A stretch of DNA of 64,000 nt from Ignavibacteria bacterium (GTDB lineage: Bacteria > Bacteroidota > Ignavibacteria > OLB7): NCBI GenBank assembly GCA_020635205.1, contig JACKAE010000002.1:1-64000 (forward strand), in the 5' to 3' direction. Every line of letters begins with the position of its first letter. Position 1 is the first letter of the stretch. Below, piece by piece: positions 25,922 to 35,315 of this stretch. Below the pieces are notes generated by a model, which did no database searches, had not been told where the DNA came from, and was given only the letters and a program-made list of their open reading frames with translations. The position numbers and the translations under genes were made by a program.

Positions 25922-27604
25922 TCAATCTGTCTCGACAATCAGATAGTTGAAGACATAGGTGTCCGTACCATTTCCAGAAGTGGTAGAGATATTCAGGTCG
26001 AACGAGGTCGTACTGACATTGCTTACGAAGCTGGAGGCGGTGGCTGCGGTCACGTTGGCGGGGACAATCATCACCACCGGCGTTCCGGCATAGGCCGCGT
26101 TGAATGTTATTGTGATGACGCCAGTACCGACACTTCCACCATCGGTTGCGGTCACGATTCCCGCAACGTCGGTAGCGGAACCATCAACCGTAACGGCCAA
26201 CGCCAGATTTGTGCCATCCCCTACAGCAGAAGGAGAAGTTCCGGTCGACGTAAGGTGACCTTCGTTCAAGACAAGTCGGGAGTTGATCGGAAGTGGGGTA
26301 GTGCTGTTCAGTCGAAGTCCAGACAGGTTTGGAGACGTTGTCCACCCCAACTGCACCTGCGAACCGGCAACACCCGTGATGTCGAGAATCCCCCCCACCG
26401 AATCTATTGAGGGGGGAAGAATATAGTTGATGTCCTCACTCTGATCCCCCGCCTCGAACGATGTGTAAAACGTCGTCGCCGTCGGCAAGGAGTCTACCGC
26501 ACTGTTCGCCTCGTAGAACCGCAACCGACTCGCCGCCCCATCATTGTTCGCCAGCAACAGGTCAACGTTGCCGAACAACGCGATGTCATCCTCACTCACA
26601 GTCATTCGATTGTTACCTCGACTCACCACCGTTCCCCCTCTGTTCCCACCCAGAAATCCAAAGCTGCTCTCCCCACCAAGCGTCAAACCTCGTCCTCCCG
26701 GCACTACCGACCACCGACTCTCTATGCTGTTCCGATCGCCACCGCCAATCGCCGAACGGTATCCCGTCACGCTGTTGTATACTCCTCCTCCAATCGTGTT
26801 GGTTTGACCCGAAATCGAGTTATAAGCCCCTCCTCCGATAACTGCATCAGAACCTGAAGCTGTATTGTGTGCTCCTCCAGCAATCGTCGAAGTGACGCCC
26901 GTCGCCTGATTCTGATGCCCTCCACCGACTGTGATTGCTGCTGTGACAAAACCATCACTACTTCTGGCAATGTTCCCTGTCCCTCCCCCAACAGTGGTGT
27001 AACGTCCTTCGGCAACGTTCTGATCTCCTCCCGCAACAGTCGCTGCGATGTTGATCGCGGTGTTGCGCCGCCCACCACCAATTGTCGAGTATTGCCCCGA
27101 GGCTACCTGCGTCGCACCATTCCTGCTGATCTGCAGATCCACTGCTTCACCTCCACGCCCATTTCCGCCGGCATCCCGCTGAATACTTCCGTTCGTGTTC
27201 AGGATCAGGCTGTTGCTCGACCCACCGTTCACATATAGATGAAGTGCCTGCGCGTCACTCGTTCCAAGGAAATCCGTTCCCGGCGTTGTCCCTGTGTTCC
27301 CGTTGAGCAGCCATGCACCTGTCGTACCGGCTGGAACCAGAAGGAACTGTGCCGAGTCGCTCCCCAAGTCTGGTATCGTCAAGATCACATTCTGCGTCAG
27401 AGGGTTCGGAGCCTGAATCGTCATCGTGTTCCGCGTCCCATCGTCGCCGTTGTCGTCAATAACAAGTCGCTCGGCGTTGAAGTCGCGGTTCTGTGATTGC
27501 GCTGGCAGAGCCAGAACCATACCCAGAAGAGTGAAGAGGAGAACGAAGACGAGACAGAGAGGAGAAGAGAAAAAGTTCCGGTCTACAGGTATATTCGCGT
27601 TCAT
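25922..27604 (-). CDS. YadA-head-like repeat surface protein
   Basis: A 560-residue paralogue of the gene at 1832-4324. Signal peptide: a hydrophobic stretch LCLVFVLLFTLLGMVLALPA followed by QSQN. The N-terminal block NRDFNAERLVIDDNGDDGTR is nearly identical to the paralogue. One array of short head repeats follows (for example TVAGGDQNVAEGRYTTVGGG), ending with NRMTVSEDDIALFGNVDLLL. Unlike the paralogue, it lacks the S74 chaperone and coiled coil; its C-terminus is a beta-rich module (GVITITFNAAYAGTPVVMIV ... TYVFNYLIVET). How it trimerises or is anchored is unclear. An inverted repeat upstream (27729-27753) resembles one before the paralogue. Confidence 0.82.
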   Translation of the reverse strand: MNANIPVDRNFFSSPLCLVFVLLFTLLGMVLALPAQSQNRDFNAERLVIDDNGDDGTRNTMTIQAPNPLTQNVILTIPDLGSDSAQFLLVPAGTTGAWLLNGNTGTTPGTDFLGTSDAQALHLYVNGGSSNSLILNTNGSIQRDAGGNGRGGEAVDLQISRNGATQVASGQYSTIGGGRRNTAINIAATVAGGDQNVAEGRYTTVGGGTGNIARSSDGFVTAAITVGGGHQNQATGVTSTIAGGAHNTASGSDAVIGGGAYNSISGQTNTIGGGVYNSVTGYRSAIGGGDRNSIESRWSVVPGGRGLTLGGESSFGFLGGNRGGTVVSRGNNRMTVSEDDIALFGNVDLLLANNDGAASRLRFYEANSAVDSLPTATTFYTSFEAGDQSEDINYILPPSIDSVGGILDITGVAGSQVQLGWTTSPNLSGLRLNSTTPLPINSRLVLNEGHLTSTGTSPSAVGDGTNLALAVTVDGSATDVAGIVTATDGGSVGTGVITITFNAAYAGTPVVMIVPANVTAATASSFVSNVSTTSFDLNISTTSGNGTDTYVFNYLIVETD

Positions 27605-27728
27605 AGCTATCGGCTCTGTCGATAGATGGTAGTTGTTCCTTGAAATACAGACTCACGCAGGAGAGGAGGGAAATCCTGACAAATCGAACCATGATAGCTG
27701 AAGAAGAGAAGAAAGGCAAACAAGGTGG

Positions 27729-27753
27729 TTGGTACAAACGTGAATTTTGTACC
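27729..27753 (-). promoter_or_regulatory. Inverted repeat upstream of second YadA-like gene
   Basis: TTGGTACAA (27729-27737) and TTGTACC (27747-27753) form an inverted repeat with a core GGTACAA-N9-TTGTACC. It lies ~125 bases upstream of the ATG at 27604 and resembles the inverted repeat at 4349-4387 before the paralogous gene. The shared position and sequence suggest a common operator. Confidence 0.4.
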
Positions 27754-27783
27754 GAAATGCTTTAAGTAAAGAGGACTAATCGG

Positions 27784-28006
27784 ATAGGGACAAACAAGGT
27801 AGAGGAGCCACCATCTCCGTTCAGCGTCAGACCACGCCCCCCTACGATTACCGATCGCTCTCCGGTCACCCTGTTTGCTACTCCGCCACCGATTGATGAA
27901 TACTGGGCGGGTCGAGGCAACATCGTTGTTCAGACCTCCCGAAGTGGTTGAATACCTCCCCTCGGCACGGTTCTGTTGCCCACCCCCGGCGGTAGAGGCG
28001 AAGCCA
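27784..28006 (-). pseudogene. Fragment of a third YadA-head gene
   Basis: Read leftwards, this stretch encodes head-type repeats: GFASTAGGGQQNRAEGRYST and TSGGLNNDVAS, then after a one-base frame change QYSSIGGGVANRVTGERSVI and VGGRGLTLNGDG. These match the repeat order of the intact paralogue just downstream. The fragment has no start, no signal peptide, a frameshift near 27910 and both ends missing. It ends next to the type I restriction locus, whose last gene stops at 28071. It may be the remnant of a gene broken when that locus arrived or when the fibre genes recombined. Confidence 0.75.
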
Positions 28007-28070
28007 GCCCACCCAGAGCTACTCGCTTACGAACTCCCGCTGCTTCGTTGTACACAAAACGTCGTCACTC

Positions 28071-30461
28071 TCATGCCACAACTCCCCCCTGATAGAGATA
28101 CTGCTGGAAGCTGGTGAAGGCTCTGTTGATCTCTTCGGGTTGGCCACCGAGATCAGTCACGGCATCTGCTAAGGAGTTGTGGTATTTCAGCAGGAGCAAC
28201 GGAGTGAGCTTTTCCTGGTCGAGTTCTTCTACGCCAACCAAGATGTAGTGCTGGAGGACAAAATCGAGGAACATCTGCTGCTTGGCGTTGAACCGGGTGG
28301 CGATCTGAACCCGCGCATTCGCAGCCCGAACTTCACGAGTGACCGGCGGCAAGGCGTAGGCAATGTGAGCCAACACGTCGAAGAGATCACTCTTCTCTGC
28401 GTCGATGATCTTCTGCATTTCGGCCAGTTGATCCTGCCCGAAGCCTTTCTCGGCCAACCCCTGCAACAGCTTCTTCCGTGTGTCGGGAGCACTCCAGAGC
28501 GCACGAAGTTCCGCTTCGTCCTTGAAGAAGTCGGGCAGCTTGCCGAACAGCAGTTCCATGAACTGCTGCGCGGACATCGGCGTGCCGTCGGGATGCCAGA
28601 ACGTTGTCATCATCATGTGCTGAATGGATCGCTCCTTGCCGTCGGCCAGCTTCACCTTTGCTTTGCGTTTCTTCTTGCAGACGCAACGAACCTCCCCACA
28701 GACCGGGCACGGCTCTTTGGTACATTCGCAGGGGAGCTTGCCGCAGACTTCGCAAGGCTTCGGCGAATTCACCGGGCAGGCACAGGGACGCTGACCGCAC
28801 CTTGGGCACGGCTCTTCTTCTTCCGGCGGTCCGTCCCACTCCGGGTCTTGGAATTTCAGGTGTGCTCTCACGAAGTCGTAGATCGTGAAGTAATACTTCC
28901 CATCGAAAAGCCGCGTGCCCCGCCCAATGATTTGCTTGAACTCAATCATCGAGTTGATGGGACGCATCAGCACGATGTTCCGCACGTTGCGGGCATCCAC
29001 GCCGGTGGAAAGTTTCTGCGACGTCGTGAGAATGGTCGGGATCGTCTTTTCGTTCTCCTGAAAATCCCGCAGCCACTGCTCGCCGAGTTCGCCGTCGTCC
29101 GCCGTAACCCGGTGGCAGTAGTTCGGATCGTTGCTCGTCTTGAGTTGGTTGATAAGGTCGCGCACGAGGAGCGCGTGGGCTTGGTTTGCGCAGAAGACTA
29201 ACGTCTTTTCGTTCTGGTTGATCTGAGATAGGAAGATCTCTACCCGCTTCTTTTCCCTCTCGCGGATTTCGATGCTCCGGTTGAAATCACTCTCCTCGTA
29301 CACCTTCCCCACCTCGATCTCCCCCTCCACCACTGTGTCGTCCGAGGTGTACATATAGTAGTCGATCGTCGTCTGGATCTGCTTCACGCGGAAGGGGGTC
29401 AGGAAGCCGTCGTTGATCCCCTCCTTGAGTGAGTAGACAAATACCGGCTCGCCGAAATATTGGTATGTGTCCACGTTGTCCCTCCGTTTGGGGGTGGCCG
29501 TTAGGCCGAGCTGTACGGCGGGTGCAAAGTAGTTTAAGATATCCCGCCAGGTACTCTCATCGTTCGCACCACCACGATGGCACTCGTCAATAATGATGAA
29601 ATCGAAGAAGTCGGGGGGATACTCTCCGAAGTAGGGAGATGGCTCCCCATCTCTCGGCGGACCACTCATGAAGGTCTGGAAGATGGTGAAGAAGATGCTC
29701 CCATTTGTCGGGACTCTCCCTTTCTTGCGGATGCTTTCCGGTTCAATGCGGATTAGCGCATCCTCGGGGAAAGCGGAGAAAGCAAGGTAGGCCTGATCGG
29801 CCAAGAAGTTCCGGTCGGCGAGGAAGAGAATGCGGGGTCGGCGGGTCGGTTCGCGACTCAGATTCCAACGGGCGTGAAAAAGTTTCCACGCAATCTGGAA
29901 GGCAATGAAGGTCTTGCCTGTGCCGGTGGCGAGCGTGAGCAGAATCCGCCCCCGATCCTCCGCAATGGCCTCCATCACCCGCTCGATGGCAATCTCCTGA
30001 TAGTAGCGTCCCGGATGCGAGCCTCCCTTGTCTTCGTAAGCAACGGCGGCAAAGCGATCCCGCCAGACGTTCGCCTCGCCGAACGTCATCCCCCAGAGTT
30101 CGTCCGGCGTTGGGTAGGCTGCGATTTCCCCCTCCGCGCCGGTCTGCATGTCGATCGCGTAGATGCCCCGACCGTTGGTGGCATACGTGTACCGGATTGC
30201 CAGCTTGTCCGCATAATCCTTGGCCTGGCCAACCCCTTCGGTCAGTTCCTTAGTCTCCCCCTTCGCTTCCACTACGGCCAGCTTTGTGTTGCGATATTCA
30301 AGAACGATATCTGCCTTGAGCACCTTACCGGGACGCCCCTGACCCTCAATACGACCGGGGGCAACCCGATACTCGCGCCGGATGCGGCAACCATCCCCAC
30401 CCCAACCAGCAGCCCTCAAAGCGGGGAGGATATATGTGTCTATGGTTTCGAGTTCGTTCAT
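28071..30461 (-). CDS. hsdR: Type I restriction enzyme, R subunit
   Basis: The 796-residue motor and nuclease subunit of a type I restriction-modification system (EcoEI-like size). The N-terminus has the PD-(D/E)xK nuclease pattern: D51 in KADIVLEYRN and E65-x-K67 in LAVVEAKGET. The helicase core follows, with Walker A ATGTGKT (178-184) and the DECH box (292-295, IIDECHRGG). At ~550-593 lie three tandem cysteine modules of form CxxCGxxxCxC (CPRCGQRPCAC, CEVCGKLPCEC, CPVCGEVRCVC), probably binding zinc, and then an EcoEI-type C-terminal domain. It cleaves unmodified DNA after ATP-driven translocation, together with HsdM and HsdS. It is the third gene of hsdM-hsdS-hsdR, 69 bases after hsdS. Confidence 0.95.
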   Translation of the reverse strand: MNELETIDTYILPALRAAGWGGDGCRIRREYRVAPGRIEGQGRPGKVLKADIVLEYRNTKLAVVEAKGETKELTEGVGQAKDYADKLAIRYTYATNGRGIYAIDMQTGAEGEIAAYPTPDELWGMTFGEANVWRDRFAAVAYEDKGGSHPGRYYQEIAIERVMEAIAEDRGRILLTLATGTGKTFIAFQIAWKLFHARWNLSREPTRRPRILFLADRNFLADQAYLAFSAFPEDALIRIEPESIRKKGRVPTNGSIFFTIFQTFMSGPPRDGEPSPYFGEYPPDFFDFIIIDECHRGGANDESTWRDILNYFAPAVQLGLTATPKRRDNVDTYQYFGEPVFVYSLKEGINDGFLTPFRVKQIQTTIDYYMYTSDDTVVEGEIEVGKVYEESDFNRSIEIREREKKRVEIFLSQINQNEKTLVFCANQAHALLVRDLINQLKTSNDPNYCHRVTADDGELGEQWLRDFQENEKTIPTILTTSQKLSTGVDARNVRNIVLMRPINSMIEFKQIIGRGTRLFDGKYYFTIYDFVRAHLKFQDPEWDGPPEEEEPCPRCGQRPCACPVNSPKPCEVCGKLPCECTKEPCPVCGEVRCVCKKKRKAKVKLADGKERSIQHMMMTTFWHPDGTPMSAQQFMELLFGKLPDFFKDEAELRALWSAPDTRKKLLQGLAEKGFGQDQLAEMQKIIDAEKSDLFDVLAHIAYALPPVTREVRAANARVQIATRFNAKQQMFLDFVLQHYILVGVEELDQEKLTPLLLLKYHNSLADAVTDLGGQPEEINRAFTSFQQYLYQGGVVA

Positions 30462-30530
30462 AGTAGTCGAATATATCAGGAAGAGTTTTTGCTCTCAATA
30501 TCCCTTTGCCATCATCCTTTCCTTTTTATC

Positions 30531-31721
30531 TCACAGCTCTCCACTAAACGCTTGGTGCAACAACGACTTCTTCAACTCCTCCAATGCAGCAACCTTCTGC
30601 TCGTAGATGCGGGTGAGGTGTTGGGTTTCGTTGCGTATTTCGTCAGACTGAGCGATGATCGCAAGTTGCTCCGGTATTGGAGGAACATAGAGCATTACCT
30701 CCTTGGCAGCAGTTATGTTGAAGTGCTTCTGTGCTGCGCCGACAATCTTACCCAAAACAAGCTTCTTTCCGAAAGCGGAGTTGAAAAACGCGGCGAGAAA
30801 ATGTGGATTCACTTCATTGCTCGGACGGACAATCACCAAGTCGCTGCAATTTGAGTCCGGCAATTCTGGAGGAATCACAGCCGCAGTTCCAGGATAGCCC
30901 GTCCTTACAATAGCGAGATCGCCGGGACTCAGTTGAGATTTCTTGAGAGCATGATGGAAAGTCTCATCAATGAACATTGCGTTTTCCATTGATACCTCGA
31001 AGGGACGGATATTTTGCGACCGAAGGAAGGGAATACCGCTTTCCATGTATTTCGTTTTCATCGAACCAACGTGACCCACGGTTATCTCGTTGCAGAGTGA
31101 GGCAAGCTGCCGTTCCACCCACCCCTCCCCCCGCTGTGCAAAAACAGATTGCAGGTGACTCTCAAAGAGGGCGCGGGCGTTTTGGAGGTTCTTTTCAGCG
31201 TTTGCTTTGGCGGTGGCGAGACCCTCAAACGCTTCGTCGAGCAGGCGGACGATTCGATGTTGTTCGGTTAGGGGAGGAATAGGGATCGGCTGCAAGCGGA
31301 CATCGCCGTCGGTGACTGCCGGATAACTCGTGCCCTTTTGAAGGGTCTCCATTGCCGACATAAAATCTTCTGTCTGGAGGAAGTAGAACACAAAGCGGGG
31401 ATCAATATCCGGCCTCGCCCGCAGAACGCAGTAGCCTGTACTGCAAACTTGATTGTCGAGTTCCTCGGGGACAATAGCAATACGCCGAAGAGTTGGACGA
31501 ATAGTAGCGAACAAAACATCGTTCGCTTTGACCAGCCTACGCGCTCTGCTCGGCGCATCTTCGCCTTTCAAATACTGCGTTTCTTGGATAGTCAGTGTCT
31601 CATTCGAGACGCTTGAAACGTCGATGTAATTAAACTCATTTTGCGGCAAGCGCGCTGGGTTAGTTGTCTCTGTTTTCTCCAAAACATCACCAAGCATCTT
31701 CATCTCCCACCCCTTCTTCAT
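30531..31721 (-). CDS. hsdS: Type I restriction-modification, specificity subunit
   Basis: The 396-residue DNA-recognition subunit. It has the usual two target-recognition domains separated by conserved helical spacers: TRD1 (~1-150) ending in PIPIPPLTEQHRIVRLLDEA, a central helix FEGLATAKANAEKNLQNARA, TRD2 (~205-345), and a final spacer PPIPEQLAIIAQSDEIRNET with KVAALEELKKSLLHQAFSGE. Each TRD reads one half of a bipartite target; the site cannot be deduced by eye. Its ATG overlaps the hsdM stop by 4 bases (ATGA), so translation is coupled. Both TRDs look intact, with no frameshift. Confidence 0.95.
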   Translation of the reverse strand: MKKGWEMKMLGDVLEKTETTNPARLPQNEFNYIDVSSVSNETLTIQETQYLKGEDAPSRARRLVKANDVLFATIRPTLRRIAIVPEELDNQVCSTGYCVLRARPDIDPRFVFYFLQTEDFMSAMETLQKGTSYPAVTDGDVRLQPIPIPPLTEQHRIVRLLDEAFEGLATAKANAEKNLQNARALFESHLQSVFAQRGEGWVERQLASLCNEITVGHVGSMKTKYMESGIPFLRSQNIRPFEVSMENAMFIDETFHHALKKSQLSPGDLAIVRTGYPGTAAVIPPELPDSNCSDLVIVRPSNEVNPHFLAAFFNSAFGKKLVLGKIVGAAQKHFNITAAKEVMLYVPPIPEQLAIIAQSDEIRNETQHLTRIYEQKVAALEELKKSLLHQAFSGEL

Positions 31722-33175
31722 ACCAACCCCCTAATCTTCCCCAGCACCTTCGCACTCTCGGCATCCAGCGCGGCGATTTCGGCCATGATTTCTTGCGGGC
31801 TGCGGTGGGCAATTTCCTCCCCCCCGTTCGGGTTCTTTACGGAGAGGTCGAAGGTATTCGGGTCGATATCTTTCACGTCTACGCTCCAGCTTTTCGGCGA
31901 GTCGGCTTGAGCCTTTTGCAGTTCGATGAACTCGGCGAGGTCGGCGTCGTTGAGTGGGTTGGTCTTCCCCATGTTGCGGCCCGGGTCAAGCTGGTAGAAC
32001 CAGACCTTCCGCGTCTTCCTCCCCTTCTCGAAGAAGAGCACCACCGTCTTCACCCCCGCGCCAATAAACGTGCCGCCGGGGCAGTCGAGCACGGTGTGGA
32101 GGTTGCACTCTTCCAACAGCTTCTGGCGCAAGCTGACCGAGGCGTTGTCCGTGTTGGAGAGGAAGGTATTCTTGATAACAACCCCCGCTCGGCCACCAGC
32201 CTTGAGAACTTTGATGAAGTGTTGCAGGAAGAGGAAAGCGGTTTCGCCGGTGCGGATCGGGAAGTTCTGCTGTACCTCCTTCCGCTCCTTGCCGCCGAAG
32301 GGTGGGTTGGCGAAGATGATGTCGAAGCGATCCTTCTCCTGCACGTCGGCCAAGTTCTCGGCGAGCGTGTTGGTGTGGATGATGTTTGGAGCCTCGATGC
32401 CGTGCAAGATCATATTCATGATCGCGATCACGTAGGCGAGGGACTTCTTTTCCTTCCCGTAGAAGGTTCGTGTTTGCAGGGCGCGATCCTGTGCGGTAGT
32501 CCGCCTCAGATTCTGTTCCCGCAAGTACTCGAAGCTTTCGCAGAGGAAGCCAGCCGAGCCGACGGCGGGGTCGCAGATCGTCTCGCCGAGCTTCGGCGCG
32601 GTGACGGCAACGATGGCGCGAATCAGGGGACGCGGGGTGTAATACTCACCCCCGTTCCGCCCGGCGTTCCCCATGTTCTTGATCTTTGCTTCGTAGAGGT
32701 GGGAGAGTTCGTGCTTTTCCGTCTGGGACTGGAATCGGAGTTCGTCGATGTGGTCGATAGCCTCCCGCAAGTTGTAGCCACTCTGGATGCGGTTCTTGAT
32801 CTCGCTGAAGATTTCGCCGACTTTGTACTCGATGGTGTTCGGGCCGCTGGCCTTCTGCTTGAAACCTTGCAGGTAGGGAAAGAGTTGGCCGTTTACGAAG
32901 GTAATCAGGTCATCTCCGGTCTGGGTGGCGTTGTGGTCGATCATCCCGAGACCATTCTTCGGCGCGGCCCACGATTCCCAGCGGTAGGGTTCGTCCAAGA
33001 TGTGGGTATACTTTTTCCCTTCGAGGGTGGCTACAGTCGCCTTGTCTTGTTCGAGAGCGTCGAGATATTTCAGGAAGAGGAGCCAGGAGGTCTGCTCGGT
33101 GTAATCAAGTTCGCTGGTGCAACCAGCATCTTTCCTGAGAACGTCGTCGATGTTCTTGAATGTCTGTTCAAACAT
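31718..33175 (-). CDS. hsdM: Type I restriction-modification, DNA methyltransferase subunit
   Basis: The 485-residue adenine-N6 methyltransferase subunit. An HsdM N-terminal helical domain (MFEQTFKNIDDVLRKDAGCT) is followed by the methyltransferase core: the AdoMet-binding motif I DPAVGSAGFL (202-211) and the catalytic motif IV NPPF (290-293, in IIFANPPFGGKERKEV). It also has GEYYTPRPLIRAIVA, the characteristic lead-in to motif I. It methylates host DNA at sites chosen by HsdS and forms the M2S core of the complex. It is first in the operon; the 513-base gap upstream should hold the promoter. Confidence 0.95.
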   Translation of the reverse strand: MFEQTFKNIDDVLRKDAGCTSELDYTEQTSWLLFLKYLDALEQDKATVATLEGKKYTHILDEPYRWESWAAPKNGLGMIDHNATQTGDDLITFVNGQLFPYLQGFKQKASGPNTIEYKVGEIFSEIKNRIQSGYNLREAIDHIDELRFQSQTEKHELSHLYEAKIKNMGNAGRNGGEYYTPRPLIRAIVAVTAPKLGETICDPAVGSAGFLCESFEYLREQNLRRTTAQDRALQTRTFYGKEKKSLAYVIAIMNMILHGIEAPNIIHTNTLAENLADVQEKDRFDIIFANPPFGGKERKEVQQNFPIRTGETAFLFLQHFIKVLKAGGRAGVVIKNTFLSNTDNASVSLRQKLLEECNLHTVLDCPGGTFIGAGVKTVVLFFEKGRKTRKVWFYQLDPGRNMGKTNPLNDADLAEFIELQKAQADSPKSWSVDVKDIDPNTFDLSVKNPNGGEEIAHRSPQEIMAEIAALDAESAKVLGKIRGLV

Positions 33176-33688
33176 GTGTGCATTTTCTTAATAGAGAGCC
33201 AGCGGCCAAGTTACGCCCCCTGAACCTTCCGGCGCAACGTTTGCACAAGGGAAGGAATAAGGTTGCCGGGTCAGCTCCAAGGTTGTGTGGAGCACTCTCC
33301 AAGGTATGTGTAGATATAGCCACTTCGGTCACGAACTGATCCGTTCGGAAGTTCAGATAATACCAAAAAAAAGGAAAGCGTATATCGTCGTGCGGGCTGG
33401 GCAATCCCGGCACAGAGCAAACAGTGGTGTGCAGAGAACTACGTGAAGTAAAAGGTTCTCGACCGGTGAGACTCTTCCCCGGTCTATCGGAGTAATCTTC
33501 GGTGTTCCAGAATGAGAGAGTGTCGCGATTGCTCTCCCCCATCTGGTGGAACGGTATCTTACCTCGACAGTCGCCAGCCGGGTTGTGGCAAGGATATTGC
33601 CGACTGATTGAAAATATCTCTTGAATGGCAAGTCGATACCTGTTAGCAACGTGGAATTTGCGAAGTTGCATTCTCAACAATCTACTCA
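33176..33688. other. Divergent intergenic region
   Basis: A gap of ~510 bases between hsdM (leftward) and the MFS gene (rightward). Open frames on the minus strand (33168-33713 and 33353-33649) have no protein-like features, and the first overlaps the start of the MFS gene. Apart from presumed promoters I see nothing in it. Confidence 0.5.
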
Positions 33689-34957
33689 ATGATAAAAGAG
33701 CGCTCCGAATCATATCTCGTTATTGCCACACTCTGGCTGTTGGTGTTTGCCACCTCCAGTCAGGTTATCATTGTTGCACCAATCCTTCCCCGGATTGCTG
33801 AGGAACTGACCGTAGTAAAATCAGTTCTCGGTCTTCTGATTACTGTCTACGCAGTCTCGGCCGGAGTTTTTGCATTGGTGGCCGGACCAATTTCCGACCG
33901 CTTCGGTAGACGAAGAATTTTGCTGGTTGGATCAGGGCTTCTTGCGGTAACGCTCGGATTGCACGGTCTCGCCGATTCTTTTCTGACACTCCTCCTGGTT
34001 CGTATCCTTGCAGGGGTTGCCGGGGGACTCCTGAGTGGTGCAGTGGTGTCGTACGTTGGTGATTACTTTCCGTCCCAACGTCGTGGGTGGGCCACTGGGT
34101 GGGCAATGAGTGGTACGGCAGCAGGCCAGATAGTGGGGGTCTTTTTCGGTAACCTTCTGGCTTCCTGGTTCGGTTTTCGTGCTCCGTTTCTCTGCTTTGC
34201 GATTATTGCAGCGGCTGGCTTCCTGCTAATCTGGCTACGACTACCTCAACCCAAGGTCAAGTTACGTGCATCCCTTTCGCTTCAAAGTTCTCTCACTGAA
34301 TATGCTTCTCTCCTCCGTCGTCGTGATGTGCGGGCAGTTGCTGCGATCTGGATGACGATGCTTATGGCAACCTCCATCTTCGGGACATTTTTCCCGATAT
34401 GGTTAGAAGAGGATCTCGCGTTTACAGCCTTCTTGGTCTCCGTTCTCTACGGGATCGGGGGAGTGGCCGCAGTACTCGTTGGTCCCTGGGCTGGCAAGGT
34501 TTCGGATCGCATCCGAAGAACCAATGTTATTATCGGAGCCTCGATTGGGGTTGTCCTGTTGATTCCAGCTATTGCTTTAGTCAAGTCTCCTTTCTCTTGG
34601 GCAATCTATCCCCTCTACTTTCTGGTAATGGCCTTTGCCGTTTCTCGCAGAACTCCTTTGCATGCACTGATGACCCAGATGGCAACCGGAGAACATCGGG
34701 GAAGCCTGATGAGTCTGGTATTGTCAATGAGTAAGATAGGGCTTGGCGTCGGAAGTGCTCTGGCCTCTGGAGTATGGCACCACTTCGGCTTTCTCGGTAA
34801 TGCAATGGTTGCCACTGCAAGTGTTCTCCTGATGATAGCCATCGTCTGGCGCTATCTGCGAGATGTTGAGAAAGCGTTGTTACTGGAAGAATCCAGCGAA
34901 AGGAAGTCTGGTATAGACCGGTCTACACATCTCTCTCTCCTGACGAAACATGTCTGA
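33689..34957 (+). CDS. MFS transporter, probable drug or metabolite exporter
   Basis: An inner-membrane major facilitator of 422 residues with a twelve-helix pattern. The motif between helices 2 and 3 is clear: GPISDRFGRRRILLVG (G-x3-D-R-x-G-R-R). Helix 1 reads LVIATLWLLVFATSSQVIIV and helix 4 has the RILAGVAGGLLSGAVVSYVG pattern, with GWATGWAMSGTAAGQIVGVF in helix 5, as seen in DHA-type exporters. A corresponding WAGKVSDRIRR lies between helices 8 and 9. The ATG lies at 33689. The substrate is unknown. It diverges from the R-M operon and is followed by a repeat-bearing gap. Confidence 0.9.
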   Translation: MIKERSESYLVIATLWLLVFATSSQVIIVAPILPRIAEELTVVKSVLGLLITVYAVSAGVFALVAGPISDRFGRRRILLVGSGLLAVTLGLHGLADSFLTLLLVRILAGVAGGLLSGAVVSYVGDYFPSQRRGWATGWAMSGTAAGQIVGVFFGNLLASWFGFRAPFLCFAIIAAAGFLLIWLRLPQPKVKLRASLSLQSSLTEYASLLRRRDVRAVAAIWMTMLMATSIFGTFFPIWLEEDLAFTAFLVSVLYGIGGVAAVLVGPWAGKVSDRIRRTNVIIGASIGVVLLIPAIALVKSPFSWAIYPLYFLVMAFAVSRRTPLHALMTQMATGEHRGSLMSLVLSMSKIGLGVGSALASGVWHHFGFLGNAMVATASVLLMIAIVWRYLRDVEKALLLEESSERKSGIDRSTHLSLLTKHV

Positions 34958-34985
34958 GAACCTGTTTTAAAAGGCCAGATGAAAT

Positions 34986-35288
34986 GGTGGAGCGAGACAC
35001 CGACGTCGGGTTCTCTTACCCGGCGAGATCCTCAGGATGACAAACCCTGTTGCTCTCTACCATGTCCCAACCTGTCACTCTGAACGTAACGTAGTGAAGT
35101 GAAGAGTCTCGCCAGTGGAATAGAGGAAGTGGTAGGCGACACACCGGCGTCGGGTCTTCTTATCCGGCGAGATCCTTCCCCGAAGAATCGGGGCAGGCTT
35201 CAGCCCTCAGCATGACAAGCCTTGCTACTCTCTACCATTTCCCAACCTGTCACTCTGAACGCAACGTAGTGAAGTGAAGAGTCTCGCA
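34986..35288 (+). repeat. Tandem copies of dispersed repeat with hairpin insertion
   Basis: Two direct copies of a ~125-base unit (34986-35113 and ~35130-35288). Each has ACACCGRCGTCGGG, CCGGCGAGATCC, a GCTCTCTACCAT-like part, and ends in the dispersed CTGTCACTCTGAACG...GAAGAGTCTCGC element. The second copy has an extra ~30 bases after GAGATCC that contain the hairpin CCCCGA-AGAA-TCGGGG and GGCTTCAGCC. This looks like a clean insertion of a palindromic element into one copy. Confidence 0.75.
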
Positions 35289-35315
35289 GGGTCAGATACT
35301 GGTTAACCTCCCCCT

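Noticed and set aside
31664..33223. A 519-codon open frame on the plus strand opposite hsdM, and similar long frames opposite hsdR (28179-29201, 29874-30854)
   Set aside because: They lie antisense to genes with clear family motifs, and their translations are low-complexity and protein-unlike. Long antisense frames are expected in GC-richer genes.
33168..33713. A 181-codon frame on the minus strand upstream of hsdM
   Set aside because: It overlaps the start of the MFS gene, has no domain features and begins inside a region needed for divergent promoters.
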